From Chitinophaga costaii (GTDB lineage Bacteria > Bacteroidota > Bacteroidia > Chitinophagales > Chitinophagaceae): a DNA stretch of 64,000 nucleotides. Location of the stretch: positions 425,111 through 489,110 of the forward strand of contig NZ_FMAR01000002.1 of assembly GCF_900094705.1 (NCBI RefSeq), in the 5' to 3' direction. Of the stretch, positions 52,287-61,882 are shown in pieces. Made by a program: the position numbers and the translations under genes. Positions within the stretch are counted from its first letter, which is position 1. Each line of letters opens with the position of its first letter. Under the pieces are notes generated by a model. The model was not told the DNA's origin and made no database searches. It saw only the letters and a list, made by a program, of their open reading frames with translations.

Positions 52287-53588
52287 ATGAAAGCTACCCT
52301 TATGAAGCTTAATTTTTTCAGTGGTCTTTTTGCGATGGTGCTGGTTAGCCTGCTGGCCAGTTGTGGCGGTAGTAAAAAAGCTCCGAGCAATGCGCAAGGG
52401 CAATTAATCGGTGTAAGTCCCAGACCGAAGTATTTTCCCCCTGTACCTTATGGGATGGTGTATGTGCCATCCGGCACTTTTCACATGGGGCCTAGTGATG
52501 AGGATGTAAACTATTCCTTCACAGCGCGCAACAAGGCGATTTCTATCTCTGGTTTCTATATGGATGCCACCGAGATTACGAACAATGAATACCGCCAGTT
52601 TGTAAACTGGGTACGGGACTCTGTGGCGCATATTTTGCTGGGTCATGTAAAGCAGGATGACGGGCAGGATTACATCGACTGGAAGCAGAAGATTAATTAT
52701 GCGGATAAGGCCACCATGGAAAAGATGGAGCCTCTTTATTATTCGCAGGAAAACCGCTTATACGGGAAAAAAGAGATTGATGTTTATAAGCTGATCTACC
52801 ATTCAGAAACGTTTAACTGGGATCAGGCAAAGCTGCGTTCTAATGCCGGCAAGCCGCGCTCACAGTTTATTGTGAAAAAAGACGTGCCCATTTACCCGGA
52901 CACCCTTTGCTGGATACGTGATTTCTCCTACGCTTATAACGAGCCTATGACGCGTATGTACTTCTGGCACCCGGCATTCGACAGGTATCCGGTGGTAGGG
53001 GTTAACTGGCACCAGGCCAATGCTTTCAATGAATGGCGCAGCCGTTATTGGGAAGATTACCGTCAGTCTAAAAAGCTCTTTACAGAAGATAAGTTCCAGT
53101 TGCCTTCAGAAGCCCAGTGGGAATATGCTGCCCGCGGTGGTCGTGAGCAAGCGCCCTTCCCTTGGGGCGGTGTATACATTCGCAATAAAAAAGGATGTTT
53201 GCTGGCTAACTTTAAGCCGGGCCGTGGCGATTATCCGGAAGATGGCGGTTTTTATACCGTTGCTGCGGATGCGTATTGGCCAAACGATTACGGTCTATAT
53301 AATATGGCAGGTAACGTAGCAGAATGGACACAGGACGTGTATTATGAAAATGCTTACTCCTTCACTTCCGATATGAACCCGTACCTGCGTATGGATATAC
53401 CAGATACGGCAGCACCGAAAATGAAACGTAAGGCCGTAAGAGGCGGCTCGTGGAAAGATATCGGTTTTTTTCTGCAAAACGGTACCCGTTCCTACGAATA
53501 CCAGGACAGTGCTAAATCCTACATTGGTTTCCGTTGTACGATCGCCTTCTTGAGCCGCTCCCGTAACGATTTCAGCAAGCATAAGTAA
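52287..53588 (+). CDS. gldK: Gliding motility / type IX secretion lipoprotein GldK
   Basis: A lipoprotein (lipobox LLASC, Cys 26) with a formylglycine-generating-enzyme-like (SUMF1) fold that forms, with GldN, the periplasmic ring of the type IX secretion machine under the outer membrane. Fold markers are VPSGTFHMGPSDED, the MDATEITNNEYRQF strand, GNVAEWTQDVYYEN and RGGSWKD. The frame is open to a GTG at 52227, but the ATG at 52287 (or 52302) gives a normal lipoprotein signal. First gene of gldKLMN. Confidence 0.92.
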   Translation: MKATLMKLNFFSGLFAMVLVSLLASCGGSKKAPSNAQGQLIGVSPRPKYFPPVPYGMVYVPSGTFHMGPSDEDVNYSFTARNKAISISGFYMDATEITNNEYRQFVNWVRDSVAHILLGHVKQDDGQDYIDWKQKINYADKATMEKMEPLYYSQENRLYGKKEIDVYKLIYHSETFNWDQAKLRSNAGKPRSQFIVKKDVPIYPDTLCWIRDFSYAYNEPMTRMYFWHPAFDRYPVVGVNWHQANAFNEWRSRYWEDYRQSKKLFTEDKFQLPSEAQWEYAARGGREQAPFPWGGVYIRNKKGCLLANFKPGRGDYPEDGGFYTVAADAYWPNDYGLYNMAGNVAEWTQDVYYENAYSFTSDMNPYLRMDIPDTAAPKMKRKAVRGGSWKDIGFFLQNGTRSYEYQDSAKSYIGFRCTIAFLSRSRNDFSKHK

Positions 53589-53702
53589 TTCTGGAATACA
53601 AACTCTGTAGAAAAACAGCAAGGTCGTTAGCGCAATTAACTATTCCATAAACTTCAATTTTAACCTAAACAAAATTTAAATTAAAAAAGTAAATTTTAAC
53701 CT

Positions 53703-54446
53703 ATGGCTATGAATCCTAACAAAGCGAAATGGCTCAACTTTTTTGTATGTACGGCTGCATCTGTGGTGATCATCGGGGCCTTGTTCAAATTGGAACACTG
53801 GAAAGGTGCTGACATCGCCTTGATCCTTGGATTGAGTGTAGAGGCATTGATTTTCTTCGTATACGCATTTGTACCTGATACCGGCGGCCATGAGGCCCCG
53901 GCCCATACTACTGTTGTTGCTGCTGGCAGCCCTAATGTGGCTGGTTTGGATAAAATGCTGGGTGATGCTAATATCACGCCAGTAAGCCTGCAACGCCTGA
54001 GCGAAAACTTCCAGAAACTGGGCACTACCGTAGACAAGATGCGTGACATCTCTGACGTGGTAGCTGCAACAGGCGATTATACTGCCAAAACGAAAGAAGC
54101 TGCCGTAGCAGTAGGTAACGTAGCTACTGCGTATACCAACGCTGCCGCTGCCGTGTCTTCTTTCAACAGCGCTTCAGACGCTACCAAATCTTTCCACGAG
54201 CAAATGCAGGTGATGAGCAAAAACCTCGCTTCGCTCAACGCTATTTATGAATTGGAGTTGCAGGATACCAATAATCACCTGAAAGCCATGAACAAATTTT
54301 ACGGCAACCTGGTGAATGCATCCGCAGCCATGAATGGTAGCGTGGAAGATGCCAAGAAAACACAGGAACAGATCGCGCTGCTGGCTAAAAACCTCGGCAA
54401 CCTGAACACTGTATATGGTAATATGCTTTCTGCAATGAAAGGATAA
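53703..54446 (+). CDS. gldL: Gliding motility / type IX secretion motor protein GldL
   Basis: A 247-residue inner-membrane protein with two transmembrane helices at about residues 12-30 and 37-56 and a long coiled-coil cytoplasmic tail. GldL with GldM forms the proton-driven motor of type IX secretion; the conserved Glu in the second helix (SVEALIFFVYAF) is the key acidic residue and the Lys/Glu of KLEHWKG lies in the short loop. Order and spacing in gldKLMN are canonical. Confidence 0.94.
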   Translation: MAMNPNKAKWLNFFVCTAASVVIIGALFKLEHWKGADIALILGLSVEALIFFVYAFVPDTGGHEAPAHTTVVAAGSPNVAGLDKMLGDANITPVSLQRLSENFQKLGTTVDKMRDISDVVAATGDYTAKTKEAAVAVGNVATAYTNAAAAVSSFNSASDATKSFHEQMQVMSKNLASLNAIYELELQDTNNHLKAMNKFYGNLVNASAAMNGSVEDAKKTQEQIALLAKNLGNLNTVYGNMLSAMKG

Positions 54447-54493
54447 GGATTGTTATAGTTAAATAAAAACTTTCATCTAAAAGAAAAAAAACT

Positions 54494-56020
54494 ATGGCAT
54501 TACCTAGAGACCCCAGGCAAAAGATGGTAAACATCATGTACCTGGTACTTACTGCTATGCTCGCATTGAACGTGTCCGCAGAAATCCTGAATGCATTTAC
54601 CATCGTAAACAATTCTATCGATCACTCGAATTTATCCATTACCGGAAAAAATAATTCTGTTTACAGCGCTTTTGATAAGCAATTAGCAGCCGATCCCGGA
54701 AGAGTAGGTCCGCTGAAGGCCAAAGCAGACGCGGTTAAATCAGAGGCGCAAGCCGCATACGACTCTCTGGAAGCATTGAAACAGCTCATCGTAAAAGAAA
54801 GCGGTGGCTGGGAAGAAGTAAATGGTGAAAAAGAGGTGAAAGAAAAGGCTAATCTGGACGTGCCTACCCGCATCATGGAGAACCAGAAAAGAGGTCCGGC
54901 TTTGGAAGCACTGCTCAAAAAGTTCCGTACCAACCTGCTGAATAACGTAGATCCTAAAGAAAAAGAAGCCTTCAACAAAGCGCTGCCTTTGCAGATAGAA
55001 GACCGGTATAAAGGAGAAGATGGTAAAGACAAATCCTGGACTACCTACCACTTTAACATGGTGCCAGTGGTTGCTGCCGTAACCATTATCGGTAAGCTGC
55101 AAAACGACGTGAAAAATTCCGAGGCAATGGTAGCTGAAGACCTGTTGAAACAGATCCACGCGAACGATATTCCCTTCGATAAGATGCAGTCTTTCGTGTC
55201 AATGGACTCCCGCAACTTGCAGGAAGGCCAGACGCTCACCGCCCACATCGCGATTGGGGCCTACAGCAGTACGGTAAATCCAGACATCGTTGTAAATGGT
55301 CAAACGCTGAAAGTAGAAAATGGTATCGCTACTTATACCATGCCGGTATCTGGCCTGGGAGAAAAGAAACTGACCGGTACTATTTCTTTGAAAAAACCAA
55401 ATGGTGAAGTAATTAATGCCGATATCGATGAAGCCTACACCGTAGGTGCGTCTGCGACTTCTATCTCTGCCGATAAGATGAATGTGCTTTATATAGGCGT
55501 ACAAAATCCTATCTCTATCACTGCAGCGGGTGTACCAGCCGAAAAGGTAGAAGCTTCAGTAACTGGTGGTAGCATTGCTAAGAAAGCTGCAGGCCAGTTC
55601 CTGGTTACCGTGAGCGCCCCCGGCAAAGCTAATATTAACGTATCTGCCGATGGGAAAACACTCAGCTCAAAAGAGTTCCGGGTGAAGTTCATTCCCGATC
55701 CGGTATTGAAAGTTGGGTTTAACAAATCAGGTTATATGAAAGCTTCCGAGTTCAAAGTACAAGGCGGCTTGCGGGCCGACCTGGAAAACTTTGAATTTGA
55801 AGGGGTGAAATATGATGTAGTAGGTTACCGCATTGGTATCGATGCAAAGGGAAAAGATTACGCAGAAGGGGATGCTAACAGCGCTTATTTCCCATCCACC
55901 GTAAAAGCCACTATTGCTTCGCTGAAACCAGGTGACCAGGTGTATTTCGATAACGTAAAGGTGAAAGGCCCGGATGGTCGCGTAAGGGACATGGGCAACA
56001 TCTCTTTCAAATTAAACTAA
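54494..56020 (+). CDS. gldM: Gliding motility / type IX secretion protein GldM
   Basis: A 508-residue protein with one N-terminal helix (about 14-34, MVNIMYLVLTAMLALNVSAE) and four periplasmic domains, reaching from the GldL motor to the GldKN ring. The start LPRDPRQKMVNIMYLVLTAM (quoted to 20 residues) is highly conserved in the family. It follows gldL by 47 bases. Confidence 0.95.
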   Translation: MALPRDPRQKMVNIMYLVLTAMLALNVSAEILNAFTIVNNSIDHSNLSITGKNNSVYSAFDKQLAADPGRVGPLKAKADAVKSEAQAAYDSLEALKQLIVKESGGWEEVNGEKEVKEKANLDVPTRIMENQKRGPALEALLKKFRTNLLNNVDPKEKEAFNKALPLQIEDRYKGEDGKDKSWTTYHFNMVPVVAAVTIIGKLQNDVKNSEAMVAEDLLKQIHANDIPFDKMQSFVSMDSRNLQEGQTLTAHIAIGAYSSTVNPDIVVNGQTLKVENGIATYTMPVSGLGEKKLTGTISLKKPNGEVINADIDEAYTVGASATSISADKMNVLYIGVQNPISITAAGVPAEKVEASVTGGSIAKKAAGQFLVTVSAPGKANINVSADGKTLSSKEFRVKFIPDPVLKVGFNKSGYMKASEFKVQGGLRADLENFEFEGVKYDVVGYRIGIDAKGKDYAEGDANSAYFPSTVKATIASLKPGDQVYFDNVKVKGPDGRVRDMGNISFKLN

Positions 56021-56045
56021 CACGGTTCTATTCAATTTGATTTCT

Positions 56046-57083
56046 ATGCGTTCAACAATGATTAATCGAATAGCATGGTGCGTTTTACTGGTAACCCTGA
56101 TCGCCACCAGCGCCGATGCACAAGGCCGCCGTGGGGGAACGACCAGGAGGAAACCAACGGCTGCCCAGCAGGCTGACACGCTCAGCGGTGTAACAAATCC
56201 GGCTACCGGCAATACTGTGGCAACACCACCGCCCACCACCGACGCTAAACCGTCGCTGCGCCCGGACGGTATCGCTGCCGGCCCGTTGATTGATACGCCC
56301 CGCACCTCTAAACGGGTAGACGGAGTGACGGCTAAAACCCTCATTCGCGACCGTACACCCCTTGCTTACGATTATATCCGGGAAGATGACAAGTTCTGGG
56401 AAAAACGTGTGTGGCAGATCATCGACATCCGCGAAAAAATGAACTTACCTTTCCAATATAATGTGGAGGATGAAAGCGGTACCAACCAGTTGTTCATTAA
56501 CATTATGCTGAACGCTATCAAAAATAAAGAGATAGAAGCCTTTAATCCTATCGATGACCGTTTCACCACTCCCATCTCTTACGAAGAGATTAAAAGCAAA
56601 CTGCAAGGGGAAGTTAAGTCCGTGCGCAGCATTGATCCCGTAACCGGTGAGGAAAAAATGGTGGAAACCCAGGATGATTTTAATCCTGAAACCATCAAGC
56701 AATACAAGGTGAAAGAAGTTTGGGTAATCGATAAAGAGGCTTCTGCCATGAAAGTGCGCATCCTCGGCATTGCGCCCATGGTATCGCGTATGAATGAAGA
56801 TGGTACGTTACGTGCGGCTATTCCTTTGTTCTGGCTATACTATCCCGATATGCGCCCGGTGCTGGCCAAGTACGATGTATATAACCAAAATAACGACGCC
56901 GGCAGCATGAGTTGGGAAGATGTATTTGAAATGCGCTTTTTCTCCAGCTACATCATTAAAGAGAATAATAACTACAACCGCGAGATTAAAGACTACATTA
57001 AGGATGGCGTAATGCGCCTGATGGAAGGCCAGGCCATCCATGACAAGATCTTTAATAAAGAACAAGATCTCTGGCAATACTAA
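56046..57083 (+). CDS. gldN: Gliding motility / type IX secretion protein GldN
   Basis: A 345-residue periplasmic partner of GldK, exported by a signal peptide (cleavage after SADAQ, near residue 25). A Pro/Thr/Ala-rich segment follows, then the conserved domain with LAYDYIREDDKFWEKRVWQIIDIREKMN (in part) and the late WEDVFEMRFFSSYIIKENN. The frame runs back to a TTG at 56037, but the ATG at 56046 is the natural start. The last gene of gldKLMN; gldJ is not in the window. Confidence 0.93.
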   Translation: MRSTMINRIAWCVLLVTLIATSADAQGRRGGTTRRKPTAAQQADTLSGVTNPATGNTVATPPPTTDAKPSLRPDGIAAGPLIDTPRTSKRVDGVTAKTLIRDRTPLAYDYIREDDKFWEKRVWQIIDIREKMNLPFQYNVEDESGTNQLFINIMLNAIKNKEIEAFNPIDDRFTTPISYEEIKSKLQGEVKSVRSIDPVTGEEKMVETQDDFNPETIKQYKVKEVWVIDKEASAMKVRILGIAPMVSRMNEDGTLRAAIPLFWLYYPDMRPVLAKYDVYNQNNDAGSMSWEDVFEMRFFSSYIIKENNNYNREIKDYIKDGVMRLMEGQAIHDKIFNKEQDLWQY

Positions 57084-57100
57084 TAGTTGAACGCACTTTT

Positions 57101-57142
57101 CAAAAGCGGCAATCCGGAAAGCGGGTTGCCGCTTTTGTTTTT
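57101..57142. terminator. Terminator of gldKLMN, bidirectional
   Basis: A 16-bp stem, CAAAAGCGGCAA plus TCCG against CGGG plus TTGCCGCTTTTG, with a GAAAG loop and a T-run. It lies between the convergent gldN and GT39 genes. Confidence 0.85.
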
Positions 57143-58691
57143 AGCGTAGTGTCTTGCTATTTCGGCCCTCATACTCATTCACCGTCGCCTTTGCCTTCTT
57201 CCGCAGCAGCTCCAGCAGTCCGGGTTGTAGCCTGGTCAACGTAAAAACCGCCGTGCCTTGTTCCCGCGCATATGCATTTGTTACTTCCCCTTCTTTTACA
57301 ATACTGCCGGATACTTTCTTCGCTAATTCATCTGGTTCATCATCCAGTAAAATGATAGCCTGTAACGTATCTATTTTCGGGAACCAGTATGCATAATCTG
57401 CATTGTAGGCAATGGCTTCGGGCATCTTCCCCCGGTTATAATAATTCAGGGCCCCTGCCTGTCCATAGTTGCCGCAAATAACAAGGATGTTGGGCTTCAC
57501 ACTGTCCGGCAATTTGCGATACGCGCTGAGCGCCAATGCCGCCATATCGTGCCAGCCCTGCATATCAGCAAAGTCTTGTGGCAGCAAATGATCTTTACCA
57601 TCTTCCCAGTGCAGCAGACCAAGTCGCTGCATGCGGGTGTGCTGTGTTTGCAGTTTTGCCGGGCTGGAGATCGGAAATACAATGTCTGCTACCCTGATCA
57701 TCAATGCTACGGGAATAAGCAGCCAGGCCACGCGCCAGTAGCGCTGGCGGCCGGCCTGAAACAAGTGTTCAAAATATACGCTGCCAAAGGCCATCAGCGT
57801 GGGATACAGCCCAAAGGCATAATAAGATTTACCATGCGCCACTATGTAAATGATGATCACAAAAAAGAACGACCATGCCACGGCACGGTAGGGCCGGAAA
57901 GGTGCATACAGGAAAAGCGCCACTAGTGCGCCGGCCCACAGGAAGATAACATTGGCCAGGAACATCAACTGGTCAATGATAAAACCACCGGCGGTTACAT
58001 TCACTAATTGTGTTTTACTGAGTTCACGCATGTGGTGCACCACCGGGAAATTATGTTGCACCTGCCATACCAGGTTAGGTAACGCAATAAGCAACGCAAT
58101 ACCCGGCGCATACCAAAAATGTTTGCGCGTAAATAACACCCGCTGTGGTGTGAGCAACAATGCGGGCAGCAACCCTGCCACGAGGAACACTACATTGTAT
58201 TTATTAAGGAAACTTATTCCCAGCGCGGCCCCCAACCAGATCATCCACTTGCTTTTTTCTGTTCGGATATATTGGATCAAACAATAATAGACCAGCGTCC
58301 AGGAAAGAATGTCAAAGGAAACGGGTTGGAACAACATGTTCACGCGTAAGAACGAAGAAAAGATGAAGGCGGTCGCTGCCAGTACCTGTGCATACAAACG
58401 CCCGCCCAGCGCGGCGGTGAGCCGCCATATCACCAGTAATGTAAGCGCGCCGAAAAGGGCCGGTACCAGGTGGACGGCCCACTCGCCATTTCCCAGCCAA
58501 TGAATAAAGATGGCTTCCAAAGCCGATAAGGGTGGAACGCTCAGGTAGCCCCAGGCCGGATGGTTGCCCAGGTCCAGGTGTAAATATTCATCGCGGTGAA
58601 GATCGTAAGCAGGGGATATGATGCAGTATTGCAGCAGTATTTTCAGGCAAAGGAGTACTGGTAAGATCCACGTATTCTTTCGTACAGGCAT
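57141..58691 (-). CDS. Glycosyltransferase family 39 (PMT-like) membrane protein
   Basis: A 516-residue GT-C enzyme with about ten transmembrane helices that would transfer a sugar from a polyprenyl-phosphate donor, for example in lipid A or protein glycosylation. The first loop after helix 1 holds the catalytic acidic region DLHRDEYLHLDLGNHPAWGY (20 residues), and the family's helix pattern follows, closing with a soluble C-terminal domain. The frame is open to 58742; the ATG at 58691 is preferred because it gives a short basic n-region. Single gene. Confidence 0.9.
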   Translation of the reverse strand: MPVRKNTWILPVLLCLKILLQYCIISPAYDLHRDEYLHLDLGNHPAWGYLSVPPLSALEAIFIHWLGNGEWAVHLVPALFGALTLLVIWRLTAALGGRLYAQVLAATAFIFSSFLRVNMLFQPVSFDILSWTLVYYCLIQYIRTEKSKWMIWLGAALGISFLNKYNVVFLVAGLLPALLLTPQRVLFTRKHFWYAPGIALLIALPNLVWQVQHNFPVVHHMRELSKTQLVNVTAGGFIIDQLMFLANVIFLWAGALVALFLYAPFRPYRAVAWSFFFVIIIYIVAHGKSYYAFGLYPTLMAFGSVYFEHLFQAGRQRYWRVAWLLIPVALMIRVADIVFPISSPAKLQTQHTRMQRLGLLHWEDGKDHLLPQDFADMQGWHDMAALALSAYRKLPDSVKPNILVICGNYGQAGALNYYNRGKMPEAIAYNADYAYWFPKIDTLQAIILLDDEPDELAKKVSGSIVKEGEVTNAYAREQGTAVFTLTRLQPGLLELLRKKAKATVNEYEGRNSKTLR

Positions 58692-58756
58692 AAAGAAACT
58701 TTGCAACAAAATACAAAATATAAATGTTTGCACGGTTGCCATACGGCGGCGCCGTG

Positions 58757-58801
58757 CTAAAATACCGATAGCCGCCGGTAGGTTGCCGGCGGCTATCGGT
58801 A
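58757..58801 (-). terminator. Long perfect hairpin behind the SUI1 gene
   Basis: A 16-bp perfect stem, TACCGATAGCCGCCGG against CCGGCGGCTATCGGTA, around a 7-base loop; on the minus strand TTTTAGCA follows. It lies between the SUI1 stop and the GT39 start. Confidence 0.75.
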
Positions 58802-58826
58802 AGCATAAGCCTATGTTCGGTAAAAG

Positions 58827-59162
58827 TTATTTCGTTTTAGTATAGCCCCATCCCACCAGCCATTGTACCACCTTGACTTTATAATCGCCCTGTATGATGA
58901 TCTGCCCGTCCTTAGCGCTGCCGCCGGTGCCGCATTTTGTTTTCAGTTCCTTGCCCAGTTTTTCCAAGTCGTCTGTAGTGCCAATGAAGCCATCTACCAG
59001 CGTTACTGTTTTGCCACCACGTTGTTTGGTGTCCAGTTTAACCCGCAGTAGCTGCTGTGCAGGAGGCAAAGTTTCCTGGATGTCCGGCGTAGGCTGTTCC
59101 GGTTTAAAATCCGGGTTGGTGGAATAAACAATACCGCTGGTGGTTCTTTTGTTTTTGGACAT
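58827..59162 (-). CDS. SUI1/YciH family translation initiation factor
   Basis: A 111-residue protein with a disordered N-terminus and a C-terminal SUI1 (eIF1-like) domain. The motif KQRGGKTVTLVDGF, LGKELKTKCGTGGS and DGQIIIQGDYKVKVVQWL are conserved from YciH to eIF1. In bacteria such factors may tune start-codon choice; the role is not settled. Two ATG codons are possible (59168 and 59162). The lipid kinase gene lies 23 bases upstream. Confidence 0.93.
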   Translation of the reverse strand: MSKNKRTTSGIVYSTNPDFKPEQPTPDIQETLPPAQQLLRVKLDTKQRGGKTVTLVDGFIGTTDDLEKLGKELKTKCGTGGSAKDGQIIIQGDYKVKVVQWLVGWGYTKTK

Positions 59163-59185
59163 AAGCATTCATTTTAAAAGATAAA

Positions 59186-60079
59186 TTATTCGGCCACGAT
59201 CACCTGGAGCGATGCCGGTTCCAGCCGGAATGTTACCTGCTGGCCACAGGTTAGGGGAACAGCGTCTCCATCTACCTGCAGGCATTCGAGCTGCTCGCTG
59301 TGTATGGTTACCGAGCGGCCAGTGTAATGTTGCATGTAACTTGTTTTTTGCAGGTTGCCCCGGAGGGAGTGAAAGCTCAAAGGTGCCAGTTGCCAGAAAT
59401 TGATAGGGCGCACCAGGCAGAGGTCAAATTGCCCGTCAAACACCGTGGCTTCCGAAGCAAGTTTAAATTCAAAGCCAAACTGGTTGCTGTTGGCAATGGT
59501 AAGCAGGAAAGCGGGTTCGCTGAGTTGTTTACCGTCTATATTGATATGATAAGGCAAATAGCGGTAATTCCGGAAACTTTTGATCACCTGGCTGGCGTAG
59601 CCATATAGGCCGCGGTGTTTAGTATGGCGGAATTCCTCGGCCACCCTGGCGTCGAAACCAATGCCGGCATTACTGAGGAACAGGTGTTCATTGGCAAAGC
59701 CTACGTCCATGAGCCGGGATCTCCCGGTGGCGATCAGTTCCATGGCCTTATTTACATTAAGGGGAATCTTTAACGCCCGGGCCAGACCGTTGCCGCTGCC
59801 CAAGGGTATGATGGCCAGCGCGGTATTACTCCCCACCAGTCCCCTGGCAATTTCATTGATAGAGCCATCGCCACCTACCGCCACTACGATGTCGAACCCC
59901 CTGGTTACTGCATCGCGGGCCAGGTCATGGCCGTGGCCCAGGTAGGCGAGGTACACCGTTTCTACGTGAAAGGTGGAGTCCGGAAAATGCTGGAGGATAA
60001 AGTCATCCAGCCTTTTTTGCCGGTTAGTACCGGCATTCCGGTTAATAATAATGAGGATCTTTTTCAAAATTCTTTGCAT
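59186..60079 (-). CDS. Diacylglycerol kinase family lipid kinase
   Basis: A 297-residue cytoplasmic kinase of the DagK/YegS/sphingosine-kinase family. The nucleotide site GGDGSINE (residues 69-76) and PLGSGNGLAR (92-101) are complete, with the later NAGIGFDARVAEEF and DGQFDLCLVRP. The substrate may be diacylglycerol, a sphingoid base or another lipid; not decided. Between nadC and the SUI1 gene on the same strand. Confidence 0.93.
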   Translation of the reverse strand: MQRILKKILIIINRNAGTNRQKRLDDFILQHFPDSTFHVETVYLAYLGHGHDLARDAVTRGFDIVVAVGGDGSINEIARGLVGSNTALAIIPLGSGNGLARALKIPLNVNKAMELIATGRSRLMDVGFANEHLFLSNAGIGFDARVAEEFRHTKHRGLYGYASQVIKSFRNYRYLPYHINIDGKQLSEPAFLLTIANSNQFGFEFKLASEATVFDGQFDLCLVRPINFWQLAPLSFHSLRGNLQKTSYMQHYTGRSVTIHSEQLECLQVDGDAVPLTCGQQVTFRLEPASLQVIVAE

Positions 60080-60110
60080 GCTGGTATATAAGATTGGATG
60101 CTAGCGGCGC

Positions 60111-60959
60111 TTATAACGCTTTGAGGCTCAGATCCAGGCTCACGGCGTGGTGGATGATAGCGCCTGCGGAGATGTAATCTACGCCGGTTTGTGCATAGGA
60201 AACTATATTTTCCAGTGTAATACCGCCGGAGGCTTCTGTTTCGACCTTTCCTTGTATAAGTTCCAGGGCGGCCCGGAGTTGATCTGTCGTATAGTTGTCC
60301 AGCATAATGCGATCTACCTTGCCTGTGGCCAGCGCTTGCTCCACGTCCGTAAGATTGCGTGTTTCCACCTCAATGCGGAGATGTAGGTCATGCGCTTTCA
60401 GATAGTCAACCGTGCGGGCCACGGCAGCAGGTATGCCACCAGCAAAGTCAATGTGATTGTCTTTTAGCATAATCATATCGTACAAGCCCATGCGGTGATT
60501 GATGCCCCCCCCGATGCGCACAGCTTCTTTTTCCAGCAGGCGGAAATTGGGGGTGGTTTTACGGGTATCGAGGATACGGCTATGATAAGGTTGTAACAAT
60601 TGTACGTATTGATGGGTGAGCGTGGCAATGCCGCTCATCCGCTGCATGCAGTTCAGGACTAGTCTTTCGGCGGTAAGCAGGGTATGCACATGAGCGGCCA
60701 CGGTAAAGGCTACTTCACCAGCCTGCATTGGCTCACCGTCTTTTTTAAGGGCGGTAAATACGGTGGCAGGCTCCAGGTGCCGGAAAATAGCTTCGGCTAC
60801 TTCCATGCCAGCCAGGATGCCGGCTTCCTTAATCTTGAGCTGTGCTTTGCCCTCTGCGTTGGCGGGAATGCAAGCCAGGGTAGAATGATCGCCGCTGCCC
60901 ACGTCTTCTGCCAGCGCACTGGTAATGAATGCTGATAATGCGATTGTATCTAATGCCAT
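60111..60959 (-). CDS. nadC: Nicotinate-nucleotide pyrophosphorylase (carboxylating)
   Basis: NadC turns quinolinate and PRPP into nicotinate mononucleotide in NAD synthesis. Visible are EDVGSGDHST near the start, the AERLVLNCMQRMSGIAT helix, DTRKTTPNFRLLEKEAVRIGGG with the phosphate-binding residues, MIMLKDNHI and LDNY. 282 residues, the normal length. The frame is open to 61007, but the ATG at 60959 fits, and a TAATTTTG box on the minus strand (61012-61005) lies at a suitable distance before it. Confidence 0.95.
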   Translation of the reverse strand: MALDTIALSAFITSALAEDVGSGDHSTLACIPANAEGKAQLKIKEAGILAGMEVAEAIFRHLEPATVFTALKKDGEPMQAGEVAFTVAAHVHTLLTAERLVLNCMQRMSGIATLTHQYVQLLQPYHSRILDTRKTTPNFRLLEKEAVRIGGGINHRMGLYDMIMLKDNHIDFAGGIPAAVARTVDYLKAHDLHLRIEVETRNLTDVEQALATGKVDRIMLDNYTTDQLRAALELIQGKVETEASGGITLENIVSYAQTGVDYISAGAIIHHAVSLDLSLKAL

Positions 60960-61111
60960 AGTTCTTGGAATTTTAAAACGGGTGGCCGTTTTAGGCTTCG
61001 GTGGCAAAATTACATTAATCCCGGCAGTCAGGGATTAGATTGGAATTAACCTGCTAATGCCTTGCCAGGACGTGGGCCGGTTATGTTTAGCTAGACTGCC
61101 GTGTTTTTATC

Positions 61112-61138
61112 AAAAAAAAAAGCTCCGCATAGCGGAGC
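61112..61138 (-). terminator. Terminator of the DUF4783 gene
   Basis: On the minus strand GCTCCGC-TAT-GCGGAGC is followed by a run of ten T. Confidence 0.9.
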
Positions 61139-61165
61139 AAGGAAGTGCTGTAGGTGAAGGTTTGC

Positions 61166-61606
61166 TTATTTGGTTTCGAAGCGTAATTCGTTCAACACCA
61201 TGCTGCTGCCTTTTTTTTGAAGCAGGAAATAAGTGCGGTAGGCACCTGCGGCAGTATTCATATTACCGATACCGAATCGGGAACCGCCGCCACCTTCTCC
61301 CTGGTGTAAGAGGTCGAAAGATTTTACCTGGTTTTTGGAGAAAAACTCCTTCAGGATCACCTCTGCCTGCGTTTTGCTATAAGAGTTAGACTTGCCGGAA
61401 ATATTTATCTCAATGGTATTGTCGAGATAAGGAGTAAGTCCGCTTACATTGCCTTGTTTAATGGCGGATACCACCAGGTCGAAAGTGCCTGCCGGGGCAG
61501 TCTTGGCCTTTGTGTTATCTTGAGAGGAATGTGCCGGTGCTGTAAATGCAGTGAATATAATTACCGCACCCAAGGCCCATAACACATACATTATTTTTTT
61601 CATCAT
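61166..61606 (-). CDS. DUF4783 family exported protein
   Basis: A 146-residue secreted or periplasmic protein with a signal peptide (hydrophobic segment about 5-24) and one NTF2-like DUF4783 domain. Family phrases are FDLVVSAIKQGNVSGLTPYL, the KTQAEVILKEFFSKN helix and AYRTYFLLQKK. Function unknown. Frame open to 61624; the Met pair at 61606 is the likely start. Confidence 0.87.
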   Translation of the reverse strand: MMKKIMYVLWALGAVIIFTAFTAPAHSSQDNTKAKTAPAGTFDLVVSAIKQGNVSGLTPYLDNTIEINISGKSNSYSKTQAEVILKEFFSKNQVKSFDLLHQGEGGGGSRFGIGNMNTAAGAYRTYFLLQKKGSSMVLNELRFETK

Positions 61607-61849
61607 ACTGTATTTTAACTGCATATCATATGCCTGATAACTTTAATATGCCAAAACTATGCCAAAAACCTATGTCTGGTGCGGCTTTGCGGCGATTGTT
61701 ATTTTTTGGAGGCGCTAATGTATAAAAACGAATGGAAAATAATATCATATGGCTGTTTTTAAACTGCTGCTAAAGAAAGGTATCTTACGAGGAGGCCGTG
61801 TTTACTGGCCCGCACTATGATTTCCGCTTTTTAAGCCCGCAGCATCTAT

Positions 61850-61857
61850 TATCTTTG
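61850..61857 (+). promoter_or_regulatory. -7 box of gpmI
   Basis: TATCTTTG matches TAnnTTTG 25 bases before the start codon; a TTT lies at about the expected -33 position. Confidence 0.5.
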
Positions 61858-61882
61858 TGACCGAATTATAAAACAGAACCGG